From Enterococcus casseliflavus NBRC 100478 (GTDB taxonomy: Bacteria; Bacillota; Bacilli; Lactobacillales; Enterococcaceae), in NCBI RefSeq assembly GCF_001544095.1, contig NZ_BCPT01000004.1, positions 62,001 to 126,000 of the forward strand: 64,000 nt of DNA. The letters are read 5' to 3'. The translations under genes were made by a program, and so were the position numbers. The notes beneath the pieces are model-generated. The model saw nothing but the letters and a program-made list of their open reading frames with translations, did not search any database and was not told the origin of the DNA. Positions 32,119 through 41,734 of the stretch are shown here, in pieces (the stretch's first letter is position 1; every line of letters starts with the position of its first letter).

Positions 32119-33510
32119 TTAATCCACCGCAATCCTCACAGACACTGTCTGTACGGGGACATCATAAAAGGGATCTTCTCGTCGGCCTAAAAAGTCTTGG
32201 GCTTGCTGAGGGAAGAGGGCGTACATCAGCACGTCTTCTTCGCTTTTGGCATACTCAGCGATTTCTTCCTTGAAGGCTGGCAGTTGCGGTGCCAGTAGAT
32301 CAGCTGGTCTGACGGTGATCACTTCGGCATCTCCGATAATTGTTTCTTTGATTTCTTCGCTGATGGGTGCTGGCGATTGTCCATAAAGTCCTTTGACGTA
32401 ATCTTTGATCTCACTTGGGACAAGTTTGTAGCGTTCTCCTGAAATTACATTCATCAAGGCTTGAGTGCCGACCATTTGCGACAATGGGGTCACTAGCGGT
32501 GGATAACCCAAGTCCGCTCTGACTTTTGGTACCTCTGCTAAGACTTCTTCATACTTGTCTTGCAATCCTTGTTCCGTCAATTGGCTGAGTAGGTTCGACA
32601 ACATGCCGCCAGGTACTTGATATATCAAGGTTTTGGGTTCGATGTCTTTGACTTTTGGATTCAGCAGCCCTTCTTCACGGAAACGATCACGAACGGGATT
32701 GAAATGTTCTGCAATCTCAGCGACTTTCTGTAAATCAAGTCCCGTAGCAAAGCCGCAATCTTCTAAGGCGATCGCCACAGATTCGGTCGCTGGCTGACTG
32801 GTGCCGCCAGCAAAAGAGGAGATGGCAGTATCAATGATGTCTGCGCCAGCTTCCGCAACTTTCAAGTAAGTCATCTCAGCAATGCCGCTGGTGGCATGGG
32901 TATGGACTTCCAGCGGCAGATCGACCGCGTCTTTGATTCGGCTGACCAACTCGTAGCCGGTTTGCGGCGTCAAAACGCCTGCCATATCTTTGATACAGAT
33001 AGAATCTGCGCCGAGGTCTGCCATTTTGTTGGCAAGGTCAACGAAGTAATCCACGGTATGGATCTGGCTAGTAGTATAAGAGATCGCCGTTTGACAGTGT
33101 CCACCCGCTGCTTTTGTGGCACGGATGGCAGTTTCCAAATTGCGGACATCATTTAAGGCATCAAACAAACGAAGAATGTCGATGCCGTTTTCGACCGATT
33201 TGGTCACAAAGTCAGCAACGACGTCATCGGCATAGTTTTTGTAGCCTAAGAGATTTTGTCCCCGTAAGAGCATTTGCAGTTTGGTCTTTTTCACTTCTTT
33301 GCGGATCGCCCGCAGTCTTTCCCATGGGTCTTCATTTAAAAAACGCAGGCAAGCATCGAAGGTCGCGCCGCCCCACATTTCTAGGGCATGATAGCCTGCT
33401 TGGTCCATGGTTTTTAGAATCGGCAACATATCGCTGGTAGGCATTCGTGTAGCGATCAGACTTTGTTGGCCGTCCCGCAAGACGGTTTCGGTAAATTGGA
33501 TTTTTTTCAT
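32119..33510 (-). CDS. oadA: Oxaloacetate decarboxylase alpha subunit (carboxyltransferase)
   Basis: Transfers CO2 from oxaloacetate, made by citrate lyase, to biotin. The 463-residue protein has the pyruvate-carboxylase-type TIM barrel, with ETVLRDGQQSLIATR at the N-terminus, the catalytic CIKDMAG and the metal-binding histidines VHTHATSG. The C-terminal biotin domain found in Klebsiella-type OadA is absent; that function lies in the separate OadD gene of this operon. It overlaps citX by 4 bases and is the last gene of the operon. Confidence 0.95.
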   Translation of the reverse strand: MKKIQFTETVLRDGQQSLIATRMPTSDMLPILKTMDQAGYHALEMWGGATFDACLRFLNEDPWERLRAIRKEVKKTKLQMLLRGQNLLGYKNYADDVVADFVTKSVENGIDILRLFDALNDVRNLETAIRATKAAGGHCQTAISYTTSQIHTVDYFVDLANKMADLGADSICIKDMAGVLTPQTGYELVSRIKDAVDLPLEVHTHATSGIAEMTYLKVAEAGADIIDTAISSFAGGTSQPATESVAIALEDCGFATGLDLQKVAEIAEHFNPVRDRFREEGLLNPKVKDIEPKTLIYQVPGGMLSNLLSQLTEQGLQDKYEEVLAEVPKVRADLGYPPLVTPLSQMVGTQALMNVISGERYKLVPSEIKDYVKGLYGQSPAPISEEIKETIIGDAEVITVRPADLLAPQLPAFKEEIAEYAKSEEDVLMYALFPQQAQDFLGRREDPFYDVPVQTVSVRIAVD

Positions 33511-34049
33511 TCTTTCACTCTTTCCTGAATGATTTTACGGATCTGCCGCTGCATGTCTGCCACGCTATGAGTTCTAGAACGGCCACAAACTTTGGCGTCT
33601 TGTTCACAGACGTAGCAGCTTCTTGCAGGCAGTCCAATTTCGGTGCGGCTGATAGGTAAAAGCTGGTCTTGGGTTTTGGTTAAGACATCCAGATCCACCA
33701 AACGGCCGTAAGGATGATTGGTCTCAATCTGAACCATCATTCGTTTTAGTTCATAAGGATCTGTGGGCAGTACGAGATAATATTCTGGTCCGGTCTCCAA
33801 ACTGCGGTAGAGGTTTGCCAGTGGAATTAGTTCCTTGACGACCTCTTCGATTTCCGTAATGAGTTCTTCAAAAACTGCGGTCAATGAGGCAGAATTTTTC
33901 ACGGGACCAGGAATATTCATGGTGGCAACAAGTAATGCCGCTTTTTCATCCGCAGCGAGAAGCTCCCGTTGAAGGGAGCTTCTATTTTCTCGCGCCTGCA
34001 GCATGTCGGTTAGCGTCACAGGGGTTCCTGAAAATAGGGCATCAGACAT
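33507..34049 (-). CDS. citX: Apo-citrate lyase phosphoribosyl-dephospho-CoA transferase
   Basis: Attaches the prosthetic group precursor to the acyl carrier protein CitD. It has 180 residues from the start chosen at 34049 (MSDALFSGTPVTLTDMLQAR), which overlaps the citF stop by 8 bases. A longer in-frame start at 34076 lies inside citF and is less likely. The family motifs NHPYGRLVDLDV and SRTEIGLPARSCYVCEQDAKVCGR are present. Confidence 0.93.
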   Translation of the reverse strand: MSDALFSGTPVTLTDMLQARENRSSLQRELLAADEKAALLVATMNIPGPVKNSASLTAVFEELITEIEEVVKELIPLANLYRSLETGPEYYLVLPTDPYELKRMMVQIETNHPYGRLVDLDVLTKTQDQLLPISRTEIGLPARSCYVCEQDAKVCGRSRTHSVADMQRQIRKIIQERVKE

Positions 34050-35574
34050 TTTTGACCACATCAATGATCGTGCCATCGCGGTATTCGATCAAAGCGACGG
34101 TTTTTTCCCCGTACTTGATTGGTTCGGGTTGACCGACAATGCTGTAGGCTTTTTCTTTTAATTCTTCAATGGTGTATTGGGGAATATCCAATGCTTCAAA
34201 ATGGCTGATCAGGTCTTCGCGAGCTGGATTGATGGCGATCCCGATTTCTGTGACGACGACATCAATGCTGGCGCCTGGCGTGACGATCGTGTTGACGGTA
34301 TCGACGATCGTTGGGATCCGTCCCCGCACGAGAGGAGCGATCACTAAGCTCATTTTGCACGCCATACTGGTATCTGAGTGTCCGCCAGAAGCACCGCGGA
34401 TCACACCGTCAGAACCGGTGATGACATTGATATTGAAATCCGTGTCGACTTCCAGTGCGGAAAGAATGGCGGTATCCAATTGATTGATAAACGCCCCTTT
34501 GCTTAACGGTGAGGCATACATATTGGCATCGATCTCGTAATGATTGGCGTTTTTTCCTAGCGATTGTGCGGAAGGGTGATCAAAGTCTTGGACATCGATC
34601 AGTTTTTCCACTAATCCTTCTTCTAACAGTTCCACCATGGCATTGGTAATGCCGCCAAGGGCAAAGCTGGCTTTGATCTCATCTTGGATCATTGCTTCGC
34701 GTAAAAAACGAGAAACGGCTAGTGCGGCACCGCCTGTTCCAGTTTGGAAGGAGAAGCCTTGTTGGTAGTAAGGCGAGCTCGTGATGACCTTGGCTGCATA
34801 CTCAGCAATTAGCAATTCTTTTGGATTTTTGGTAAAGCGGGTCGCACCTTTTGCGATCCCTGCAGGATCACCGATGGCGTCGACTTCCACGACATAATCG
34901 ACATCCGTTTGGGGAATGCTGATTGGGGTATTTGGAAACGGCACCAGAGTGTCGGTGATGATCACGACTTGGTCGGCGTATTTTGCATCGACCATTGCAT
35001 AGCCCAATGAGCCGCAGGTTGCTTTTCCGACGGTACCATTGGCATTGCCATACGCATCTGAGCTAGGCGCTCCTAAGAAAGCGACATCGATGTGGATATC
35101 GCCGGCGGCAATCGCACGAGCCCGACCGCCATGAGAACGGATAATGACTGGGGCATCCATAATGCCTTCGGAGATTGCGGCACCGACTTTGTCCCGCAGA
35201 CCGCTAGAGGTGATATTGGTCACGACCCCAGATTTGATATGTCCGATCAATGGTTCATGGACATTCGCGATGGAACTAGGGGCAATCGCAAGATTCTTGA
35301 TGCCCATTTTTGCGATCTCGTCCAAAACGAGATTCATGATAAAGTCCCCTTCGCGAAAATGATGGTGGAAGGAGATCGTCATGCCGTCCGTTAGCCCTGT
35401 TTTTTCAATGGCTTCACGTATGCTGCCTAAGACCTTGCTTTTGCCTGGCAGGACTGGCTCGATCTTGCGACTCGCTTCTTTGTAGGCATGGATATTGGCC
35501 GTTTCATTTTCAAAGACCCCGTATTGGTTGGCATAGCATTCAGGGATGTCTTTTCCTGCTTTGTTTAACACCAT
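34042..35574 (-). CDS. citF: Citrate lyase alpha subunit (citrate CoA-transferase)
   Basis: Exchanges the acetyl on CitD for citrate, forming citryl-ACP. The 510-residue length is standard. CoA-transferase family features include TGTGGAALAVSRFL and the GASGGHSDTSMACK region. It is part of citDEF, lies 2 bases after citE and overlaps citX. Confidence 0.96.
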   Translation of the reverse strand: MVLNKAGKDIPECYANQYGVFENETANIHAYKEASRKIEPVLPGKSKVLGSIREAIEKTGLTDGMTISFHHHFREGDFIMNLVLDEIAKMGIKNLAIAPSSIANVHEPLIGHIKSGVVTNITSSGLRDKVGAAISEGIMDAPVIIRSHGGRARAIAAGDIHIDVAFLGAPSSDAYGNANGTVGKATCGSLGYAMVDAKYADQVVIITDTLVPFPNTPISIPQTDVDYVVEVDAIGDPAGIAKGATRFTKNPKELLIAEYAAKVITSSPYYQQGFSFQTGTGGAALAVSRFLREAMIQDEIKASFALGGITNAMVELLEEGLVEKLIDVQDFDHPSAQSLGKNANHYEIDANMYASPLSKGAFINQLDTAILSALEVDTDFNINVITGSDGVIRGASGGHSDTSMACKMSLVIAPLVRGRIPTIVDTVNTIVTPGASIDVVVTEIGIAINPAREDLISHFEALDIPQYTIEELKEKAYSIVGQPEPIKYGEKTVALIEYRDGTIIDVVKNV

Positions 35575-35576
35575 AA

Positions 35577-36464
35577 TTACACTTCCTCCTCGGTAATCAA
35601 TTTCGCTGCTTTGGCAAGGGCGATCACGCGTTCCGCTCGCTCAACGATTGGTTTATCGACCATTTTGCCATTCAAGGAGATCACACCAGAACCTTTGCTT
35701 TCGGCTTCGCGAATGGCCCAGATCACTTCTTTGGCCTGTTGGATCTCGGCTTTTGAAGGCGCATAGATCCCATTGACTAGGGGAATCTGCCGTGGATTGA
35801 TCACTGATTTTCCGTCAAAACCAAGCTGCTTGATGCGAGTCGTTTCAGCGATAAAGCCATCGGTGTCATTGATATCAGAAAAGACGGTATCGATGGCGGC
35901 GATCCCTGCAGCTCTAGCTGCATGCAAGATCATACTGCGGGCAAACAACAATTCTTGCCCATCTGGGTAGCGACGAGTCTTCATATTGGTGACATAATCT
36001 TCTGCCCCTAAAGCGATCCCGATCAAACGATCGGAAGCTGTAGCGATGTCTCGGGCATTTAAAACGCCTTCGGCAGACTCGATGGCAGCCATCATTTTGG
36101 TGGTTCCTACAGGCAGATCGTTTTCTTCTTCTACTTGTGTGATCACAGCGGCAACGTCAATGATATCTTGGGCGGTTTCGGTTTTCGGTAGACGAATGAC
36201 GTTGACCCCCGCTAGGACCATCGCTTCGATATCAAGGGCACCCACCGTGTCGAGGCCGTTGATGCGTACGACGGTTTCGATGGCAGAATAGTCAAAGGTT
36301 TTTAAGGCAAAATGCACCAGTGTCCGAGCGGAGTCTTTTTCATTCAAGGAGACCGCATCTTCTAAATCAAACATAACGGAATCGGCGCCATACAATGGTG
36401 CATCCCGTAGCATGGCAGCATTGGCTCCTGGTACAAACATCATCGTTCTTCTTAAACGTTCCAT
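35577..36464 (-). CDS. citE: Citrate lyase beta subunit (citryl-CoA lyase)
   Basis: Cleaves citryl-ACP to acetyl-ACP and oxaloacetate. It is a CitE/HpcH TIM barrel of 295 residues from ATG 36464 ([19 protein letters not shown]), which has SD AAGGAG six bases upstream and overlaps the citD end by 13 bases. A longer start at 36482 is not supported by an SD. Motifs [14 protein letters not shown] and ALGAEDYV hold the acidic metal ligands. Confidence 0.96.
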   Translation of the reverse strand: MERLRRTMMFVPGANAAMLRDAPLYGADSVMFDLEDAVSLNEKDSARTLVHFALKTFDYSAIETVVRINGLDTVGALDIEAMVLAGVNVIRLPKTETAQDIIDVAAVITQVEEENDLPVGTTKMMAAIESAEGVLNARDIATASDRLIGIALGAEDYVTNMKTRRYPDGQELLFARSMILHAARAAGIAAIDTVFSDINDTDGFIAETTRIKQLGFDGKSVINPRQIPLVNGIYAPSKAEIQQAKEVIWAIREAESKGSGVISLNGKMVDKPIVERAERVIALAKAAKLITEEEV

Positions 36465-36760
36465 GTGTCGATCTCCTTCCAAGCATACTGTTCTTGTTCG
36501 GCGGCCCGATGAACGGCGGTCAGAGTTCGGGCTTTGATGGTACAGTCCAAGGCGCCTTTATCGGTGGCGGTGATTTTGGCCTGTGTCACGCCTAGATGGT
36601 TCAGCGTCTCAAGGATGACGGCGCGAATTTGTTTGCCGAATTGTTTTTCGACACTGCTATCGAGGGTCAGCTCGATGGTTTGGGTTGTGGTAGGCTCGAT
36701 CGCGATCAAGATATCACTGGATTCAACAGAGCCAGCAACCGCACTTTTTTTGATTTCCAC
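36452..36760 (-). CDS. citD: Citrate lyase acyl carrier protein (gamma subunit)
   Basis: A 102-residue carrier of the phosphoribosyl-dephospho-CoA group. The modified serine is in [14 protein letters not shown] (about Ser14), the classic CitD site. It is co-translated with citE by overlap and preceded by citC with a 12-base gap. Confidence 0.95.
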   Translation of the reverse strand: MEIKKSAVAGSVESSDILIAIEPTTTQTIELTLDSSVEKQFGKQIRAVILETLNHLGVTQAKITATDKGALDCTIKARTLTAVHRAAEQEQYAWKEIDTWNV

Positions 36761-36772
36761 TTATTATCACCT

Positions 36773-37768
36773 CTAAATATAGTTATGCTGCATTAAAAAT
36801 GAGAACGTTGTTTCTGGTAAAAATTGCTGCAAAGAAAGTAAATTTTTTTCTGCAATCGCTTTCCGAACGTTTGTAGCCGAAACGGTTGATTGGTTGATCT
36901 TCAGACGGTCGATCACGATCAGTTCAAGCTCGGGAGAAAAAACGGCAGCCATGGCCTCGTTGTAGAGTTGGGTCACGGGCGAGTAAGGCTCTGAGCCTAC
37001 AAAACGCGTAGTGATCGCCAACAGCGGGGCAATTTTTTCTTTGAAGAGGGTTGCATCAAAAGCGGCTTGTTTTTTGGCGATCGCCTCAGGTGCTTGCTCT
37101 TTCAAGAAATAACTGGGAAAGACCGCCGAGGAGACGAGATAGTTGTTGGTCGGCAGCACCGTTACATTTGGCAGATGAGCCACACCATCCGTCACCATCT
37201 GCAGCCGTTCGCTGGCAGAAAATTGCGAGCGGTCTTCTGATAAAACGAACACATAAACCTGTTCTTTTTGACTCGCAGCCGTTTCGACTAAGTACAAATG
37301 TCCTTTAGTAAAAGGATTAGCGTTCATGACGATCGCGCCGTTGTTTTGTCCAATTCGCTGCCGTTGCAGCTGTTGGGCATAGCTTTCAAAAGAAGGAACG
37401 CCTTGTTCCATGAACAAGATGTCTTGTGCTGCCAGCACTTCACGAAACCCGAGGGATTCAAAAAACAGGCGGTTTTTCGGTGCTGTATAGACGAAGGACT
37501 TGGTGAAGCCTTCGTCTTTGATATGATCGCTAAGGTGTGAAATCAATTGCGTCAACAGCTGTTCGGAGCGTCTTTTTTCACAGACCACCACATACTTGAT
37601 GATATTGGCATAGCAAGAAGCAGTAGCAATCAAGGTTTGCTGGTCAAAAATGCCGACGGTATAGGCTACCTCTTCACCGACGGCTAAGCCAGCACGGGTG
37701 ATCAATTTTTGCCATTGCAAAAAGACTTCTGGATCTTTTTGCAGCCAGATTCTTTTTAGGGTATACAT
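36773..37768 (-). CDS. citC: [Citrate (pro-3S)-lyase] ligase
   Basis: Acetylates the CitD prosthetic group with acetate and ATP. The 331-residue protein has an N-terminal GNAT-like part and a nucleotidyltransferase domain with GAIVMNANPFTKGHLYLVE (HxGH-type site) and later SATNVRKAIAE. It is in the expected order before citD. Confidence 0.95.
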   Translation of the reverse strand: MYTLKRIWLQKDPEVFLQWQKLITRAGLAVGEEVAYTVGIFDQQTLIATASCYANIIKYVVVCEKRRSEQLLTQLISHLSDHIKDEGFTKSFVYTAPKNRLFFESLGFREVLAAQDILFMEQGVPSFESYAQQLQRQRIGQNNGAIVMNANPFTKGHLYLVETAASQKEQVYVFVLSEDRSQFSASERLQMVTDGVAHLPNVTVLPTNNYLVSSAVFPSYFLKEQAPEAIAKKQAAFDATLFKEKIAPLLAITTRFVGSEPYSPVTQLYNEAMAAVFSPELELIVIDRLKINQSTVSATNVRKAIAEKNLLSLQQFLPETTFSFLMQHNYI

Positions 37769-37780
37769 ACAATGCCTTCT

Positions 37781-37906
37781 TTATTTTTTTACTGGGAAGA
37801 GCTTCGACAAAAGCAAGGATGCGAAGTAGATGATCAGGATCACGACAAAGACGCCGCCCCAACCGAATAACAACAATTCAAATGAAGTCAGTAAATCTTG
37901 ACTCAT
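37781..37906 (-). CDS. 41-residue OadG-like membrane subunit
   Basis: A small gene between oadB and citC that size filters would miss. ATG 37906 follows SD AAGGAGAGG by 6 bases. The product is MSQDLLTSFELLLFGWGGVF, then a hydrophobic helix (VVILIIYFASLLLSKLF), ending PVKK. A single membrane segment with an N-terminal amphipathic start matches small gamma (OadG/sodium pump decarboxylase) subunits, which dock OadA on OadB. Position and 12-24 base gaps to the neighbours support a real operon member. The subunit assignment is inferred. Confidence 0.75.
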   Translation of the reverse strand: MSQDLLTSFELLLFGWGGVFVVILIIYFASLLLSKLFPVKK

Positions 37907-37930
37907 AGTTTTCCTCTCCTTTCTAGTGAC

Positions 37931-39046
37931 CTAAGCAATCAGTGCCAGCAGTAAGCCACCGGCGATGACCGAAGCAATCTGTCCTGAAACGTTGGCACCG
38001 GCTGCATGCATCAAAATAAAGTTTTGCGGATCTTCATCTGTCGCCATTTTTTGGATGACCCGACTAGACATTGGAAACGCAGAGATACCAGCGGCACCAA
38101 TCATTGGATTGATTTTTTCTTTACGGAACAAGTTCAGCACTTTCGCAAACAACACGCCGCCGACCGAGTCCATAATGAAGGCAACCAGCCCTAAACCAAT
38201 AACCATCAATGTATCGACTTGTAAGAATTCTTCATATTGCATTTTCACAGAAATTGATAAACCTAGGAGGATACTAATGATATTCACTAGTTCGTTTTGA
38301 GCAGTGATGGACAAACGATCCAAGACACCACATTCCCGTAAGAGATTTCCAAACATCAAAAATCCAACCAGTGGCAATGAAACAGGTGCAATTAACCCTG
38401 CTACGATCGAGATCACGATCGGGAACAAAATTTTGGCCGTTTGCGAAACTTCGCCGGCACGATACGACATACGAATTTTTCGTTCATGCTTGGTCGTCAC
38501 TGCTTTGATGGCAACCGGTTGAATGATCGGTACTAGCGCCATGTAAGAGTAAGCTGCTACCATGATCGCACCCATATATTTCGAGTTCAGCGTATTTGCG
38601 ACAAAAATCGAAGTCGGACCGTCAGCAGCGCCGATGATCCCGATGGAAGCTGCGTCGTTTAAATCAAAACCAAGCAACACGGCAACGATGATCGTAAAGA
38701 AGATCCCGAATTGCGCAGCAGCGCCAAACAACAAAAGAAATGGATTTTGTAGCAAGGGACCAAAATCGATCATCGCGCCAATCCCGATAAACAAAAGCAA
38801 GGGGAACAATTCAGTTGAGATCCCCATATCAAACAATACTTGGAACGGGCCAGCTTCTCCGCCAGCACTTAACACACCTGAGTTCGGGAAGTTCACTAAC
38901 AACGTGCCCAATCCCATGGGTACTAATAAGGTCGGTTCATATTCTTTCTTGATCCCCAAATACATTAATAGACCACCGATGAACATCATAACGATCCGTC
39001 CCGGCTCCGATCCTAACCCGACTACACCTTCAATTAACGTTTCCAC
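37931..39046 (-). CDS. oadB: Oxaloacetate decarboxylase beta subunit (membrane, Na+-coupled)
   Basis: An integral membrane decarboxylase of carboxybiotin that couples to Na+ export. The 371-residue protein has about nine membrane segments and the family motifs GAADGPTSIFVAN and GLLAPVSLPL-like regions, beginning ETLIEGVVGLGSEPGRIVMM. It lies between oadD and the small OadG-like gene. Confidence 0.95.
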   Translation of the reverse strand: METLIEGVVGLGSEPGRIVMMFIGGLLMYLGIKKEYEPTLLVPMGLGTLLVNFPNSGVLSAGGEAGPFQVLFDMGISTELFPLLLFIGIGAMIDFGPLLQNPFLLLFGAAAQFGIFFTIIVAVLLGFDLNDAASIGIIGAADGPTSIFVANTLNSKYMGAIMVAAYSYMALVPIIQPVAIKAVTTKHERKIRMSYRAGEVSQTAKILFPIVISIVAGLIAPVSLPLVGFLMFGNLLRECGVLDRLSITAQNELVNIISILLGLSISVKMQYEEFLQVDTLMVIGLGLVAFIMDSVGGVLFAKVLNLFRKEKINPMIGAAGISAFPMSSRVIQKMATDEDPQNFILMHAAGANVSGQIASVIAGGLLLALIA

Positions 39047-39069
39047 TACGTCACTTCCTTTTCAATAAA

Positions 39070-39483
39070 TTAGCCGATCGTAATCAGCAGTTCTCCTGGG
39101 TTGACCATGTCGCCCGCATTGACTGCAATCGCAACCACGGTTCCTGCTTTTGGTGCCACGATCTCATTTTCCATCTTCATGGCTTCTAAAATCATCAACG
39201 ACTGATTTTCTTGTACAGTATCACCTACATTGACCAAGAGACGTAAAATCGTTCCCGGCATCGGAGAATGAATCGGCTCGCCATCAGCAGGAAGCGTAGC
39301 TGGCGCTGGCTGCGGTGCTACTTCTGGTTCTGGTGTGCTGACTGCCTCTGGTTGAGCAGGTACCGCTGCAGGAGCCGGTGTTGGCACTGCTGGGGCAGGA
39401 GCGGTAGGTTGCGGCGCACCGATTTCTTCCATTTCGACAAGGTATTCTTGCCCATCGATCGCTATTTTAAATTTACGTAACAT
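39070..39483 (-). CDS. oadD: Biotin carboxyl carrier subunit of oxaloacetate decarboxylase
   Basis: A 137-residue protein with a Pro/Ala-rich flexible linker (residues ~25-65) and a biotinyl domain carrying the attachment lysine in EAMKMENEIVAP. It replaces the biotin domain missing from OadA and carries CO2 from OadA to OadB. It lies 9 bases after oadH. Confidence 0.94.
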   Translation of the reverse strand: MLRKFKIAIDGQEYLVEMEEIGAPQPTAPAPAVPTPAPAAVPAQPEAVSTPEPEVAPQPAPATLPADGEPIHSPMPGTILRLLVNVGDTVQENQSLMILEAMKMENEIVAPKAGTVVAIAVNAGDMVNPGELLITIG

Positions 39484-39492
39484 GTTTTTCCC

Positions 39493-39840
39493 TCACTTGT
39501 TTTCATTTTTTTTGGCTATTTTTTTGATTGTGAACTGAGAATCAGGCAGCTCTCCTGCGGCAATACTGGCAGCAATCAGGGCGACTCGCTTAAATTCAGG
39601 ATTGCGTTTCTCAATTCTTCGAATGACAAACTGACTTTCAGGGTAACATTCAGCCCCTAGTGCGGCGGCTATCAGACTGACTAATGGATAATCTTCTGCA
39701 GGCGCTGGCTGATAGCTCGACACTTCTTGCCAATCAGACGCGGGTGGATCCGTTATCATTTCCTGTGGCTTCAAAGGGGAGCTGACAGGCGCATCAGGTT
39801 CATCATGCGTTTTTTTGAACAATCTTTTAATAAGATTCAT
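39493..39840 (-). CDS. oadH: OadH-like accessory subunit, first gene of the citrate operon
   Basis: 115 residues from ATG 39840, which has SD AAGGAG six bases before it; the longer frame from 39876 has none. It has a basic N-terminus (NLIKRLFKKTHDEP), then two copies of a short motif: LVSLIAAALGAECYPESQFVIRR and VALIAASIAAGELPDSQFTIKK. This matches the extra soluble subunit reported in the enterococcal oxaloacetate decarboxylase complex by position and gene order. The duplicated motif resembles the C-terminal portion of other decarboxylase subunits. The precise role is inferred. Confidence 0.75.
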   Translation of the reverse strand: MNLIKRLFKKTHDEPDAPVSSPLKPQEMITDPPASDWQEVSSYQPAPAEDYPLVSLIAAALGAECYPESQFVIRRIEKRNPEFKRVALIAASIAAGELPDSQFTIKKIAKKNENK

Positions 39841-40271
39841 GGGTTTCTCCTTTCTCAATGATTCGTTCCCTTTCATTATAGAAACTCCCGTTCAATCAGC
39901 GAGATTTATTTCGGCTAAAAATTGTTTTTTCAGTGTTCCTTTTTTAAAAAAAGAGCGAAAAACCTTAGTAAACGTTGATTTATCAAGGTTTTTCTTGCGT
40001 TAATATTCTGTTAAGAACTTTTTAAACGAAAAATAAGATTTGAAAAGAGAAATTGTTTTTTTGCTGTTCTTTTTTAAAACGGGTCTTTTTTTCTATTTCT
40101 TGATTGTTTATTCTTAGACGTGTAAAGCATTCAATAACATTATTTCCTTTAAAAAAAGAAAAAGATTCACAAACTAGTGACGCTTGTCGCTAACAAATTA
40201 CGGGCCTGTAATTTTTTTAAAATGTTTTTTGATAACGCTTACACATTTCGGTGCATGAAAGGAAGAAGAAA
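39841..40271. promoter_or_regulatory. Divergent citrate control region with cre site
   Basis: A very AT-rich 431-base interval between oadH and citH. A strong CcpA site TGATAACGCTTACA lies at 40230-40243, ~30 bases before citH. An imperfect 15-base inverted repeat (AAAAACCTTAGTAAA with TTTATCAAGGTTTTT, 39958-39993) contains a second cre-like core. AAATTAC-GGGCCT-GTAATTT (40195-40214) followed by T is a weak hairpin. CitO operators are expected here by analogy with other enterococci, but I cannot assign them. Confidence 0.7.
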
Positions 40272-41618
40272 ATGTTCTTAACGATTTTATCCTATGCTAT
40301 GATTATTGTCTTCATGTTCGTCATCATGAAGAAAAAAATGTCACCCTTTACATCCTTAGTAATTATCCCATTACTATTTACCCTCGTTGCGATGGTTGCT
40401 GGTGTTTCAGAAAAAGGCAATATCGGTGATTTTGTCCTTGAGGGAATCTCCACCACAGCCAACACAGGGATCATGTTGCTGTTTGCGATTTTGTACTTTT
40501 CCATTATGTTGGATGCGGGATTGTTTGATCCAATCACGAAAAAAATGATTTATTTTGCTAAAGGCGATCCGATGAAAGTCTTGATGGCAACGGCAGTCGT
40601 TGCCGCTGCAGTCTCTTTGAACGGTGATGGAACGACCACGACCTTGATCTGTTGTTCTGCGTTTATTCCCATCTATAAGAAGTTGAATATGAAAATGATG
40701 AACCTTGGTGTCTTGATCATTTTGCAAAACACCATCATGAACTTGTTGCCATGGGGCGGACCGACTGCTCGGGCAATGGCCGTGCTGGAAGTTGATGCGG
40801 ATATTCTTTCTTATTTGTTGCCAGGAATGATTTTGTCTCTGCTCTATGTGGTATTCTTTGTAGCTCGCAGAATGGGGATCCAAGAACGGAAACGTTTAGG
40901 AGTTACCGAGCTGACGAACGATGAGATTTTAGAAATGACAACTGTGACTGATCCTGATACATTAGCGATCCGCCGTCCGAAAAACTTTGTCTTCAACGGT
41001 ATCTTAACGATCGTCTTGATTGGCTGGTTAGTAGCAAGCTCCTTTATCTCTAGTATCGCTTTACCACCAATCTTGTTATTCCTAGTAGGTACGTGTATCG
41101 CATTGATGGTCAACTACCCAGTCTTGAAAGACCAGTCGTCACGGATCGGTGCCAACGGTGGTGACGCCGTGCAAGTCGTAATTTTAGTTTTTGCAGCAGG
41201 CGTCTTCATGGGCTTGTTCCAAGGCTCAGGGATGGCAACGGCTTTGGCGAATAGCTTCACGCAAATCATCCCTAAACAATTGGCTGGTTTCTGGGGCTTA
41301 GTCATTGCCCTGATTTCTGCACCTGGGACCTTCTTTATTTCCAATGACGGATTTTACTTTGGGGTCCTGCCAGTCTTAGCAGAAGCAGGTCGTTCGTATG
41401 GTTTCACCAATATGCAGATGGCCTTAGCCTCTTTAATGGGCCAAGCGTTCCACTTGTTAAGTCCATTGGTTGCCTTCATCTACTTGCTATTGCGCTTGAC
41501 GGGCTTAGATATGGGGCAATGGCAAAAAGAAGCTGCGAAATACGCACTGGGGATTTTCGTGATCTTCGTCGTTACGATCGTGCTATTAGGTCACATGCCG
41601 TTTTATATTCCACAGTAA
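40272..41618 (+). CDS. citH: Citrate transporter, CitMHS family
   Basis: A 448-residue polytopic carrier taking up metal-complexed citrate. It has about 12 membrane segments, with family motifs SLNGDGTTTTLICCSAFIP and LPWGGPTARAM in the reentrant regions. The start is ATG 40272, with GGAAG upstream. The longer frame from 40251 adds seven residues and lacks an SD. It is divergent from the oad/cit operon and followed by its terminator, then citO. Confidence 0.93.
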   Translation: MFLTILSYAMIIVFMFVIMKKKMSPFTSLVIIPLLFTLVAMVAGVSEKGNIGDFVLEGISTTANTGIMLLFAILYFSIMLDAGLFDPITKKMIYFAKGDPMKVLMATAVVAAAVSLNGDGTTTTLICCSAFIPIYKKLNMKMMNLGVLIILQNTIMNLLPWGGPTARAMAVLEVDADILSYLLPGMILSLLYVVFFVARRMGIQERKRLGVTELTNDEILEMTTVTDPDTLAIRRPKNFVFNGILTIVLIGWLVASSFISSIALPPILLFLVGTCIALMVNYPVLKDQSSRIGANGGDAVQVVILVFAAGVFMGLFQGSGMATALANSFTQIIPKQLAGFWGLVIALISAPGTFFISNDGFYFGVLPVLAEAGRSYGFTNMQMALASLMGQAFHLLSPLVAFIYLLLRLTGLDMGQWQKEAAKYALGIFVIFVVTIVLLGHMPFYIPQ

Positions 41619-41629
41619 TTTCATACAGA

Positions 41630-41666
41630 AACTATCGAGCAGGCTGCCATTTTGCTCGGTAGTTTT
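41630..41666 (+). terminator. citH terminator
   Basis: AACTATCGAGCA pairs with TGCTCGGTAGTT (one G-T) around an 11-base loop, followed by TT. It lies 11 bases after citH and partly separates it from citO. Confidence 0.8.
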
Positions 41667-41734
41667 CCTTGTTTATCGATAAACTTATTTTTTCCCAAAA
41701 ATCTCATTTGTTTTTAGTATGATAGGAGTAAATC

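Noticed and set aside
39958-39993. Inverted repeat in the citrate control region considered as the CitO operator
   Set aside because: It has mismatches and a cre-like core, and I have no reliable CitO motif to compare, so it is only noted as part of the control region.
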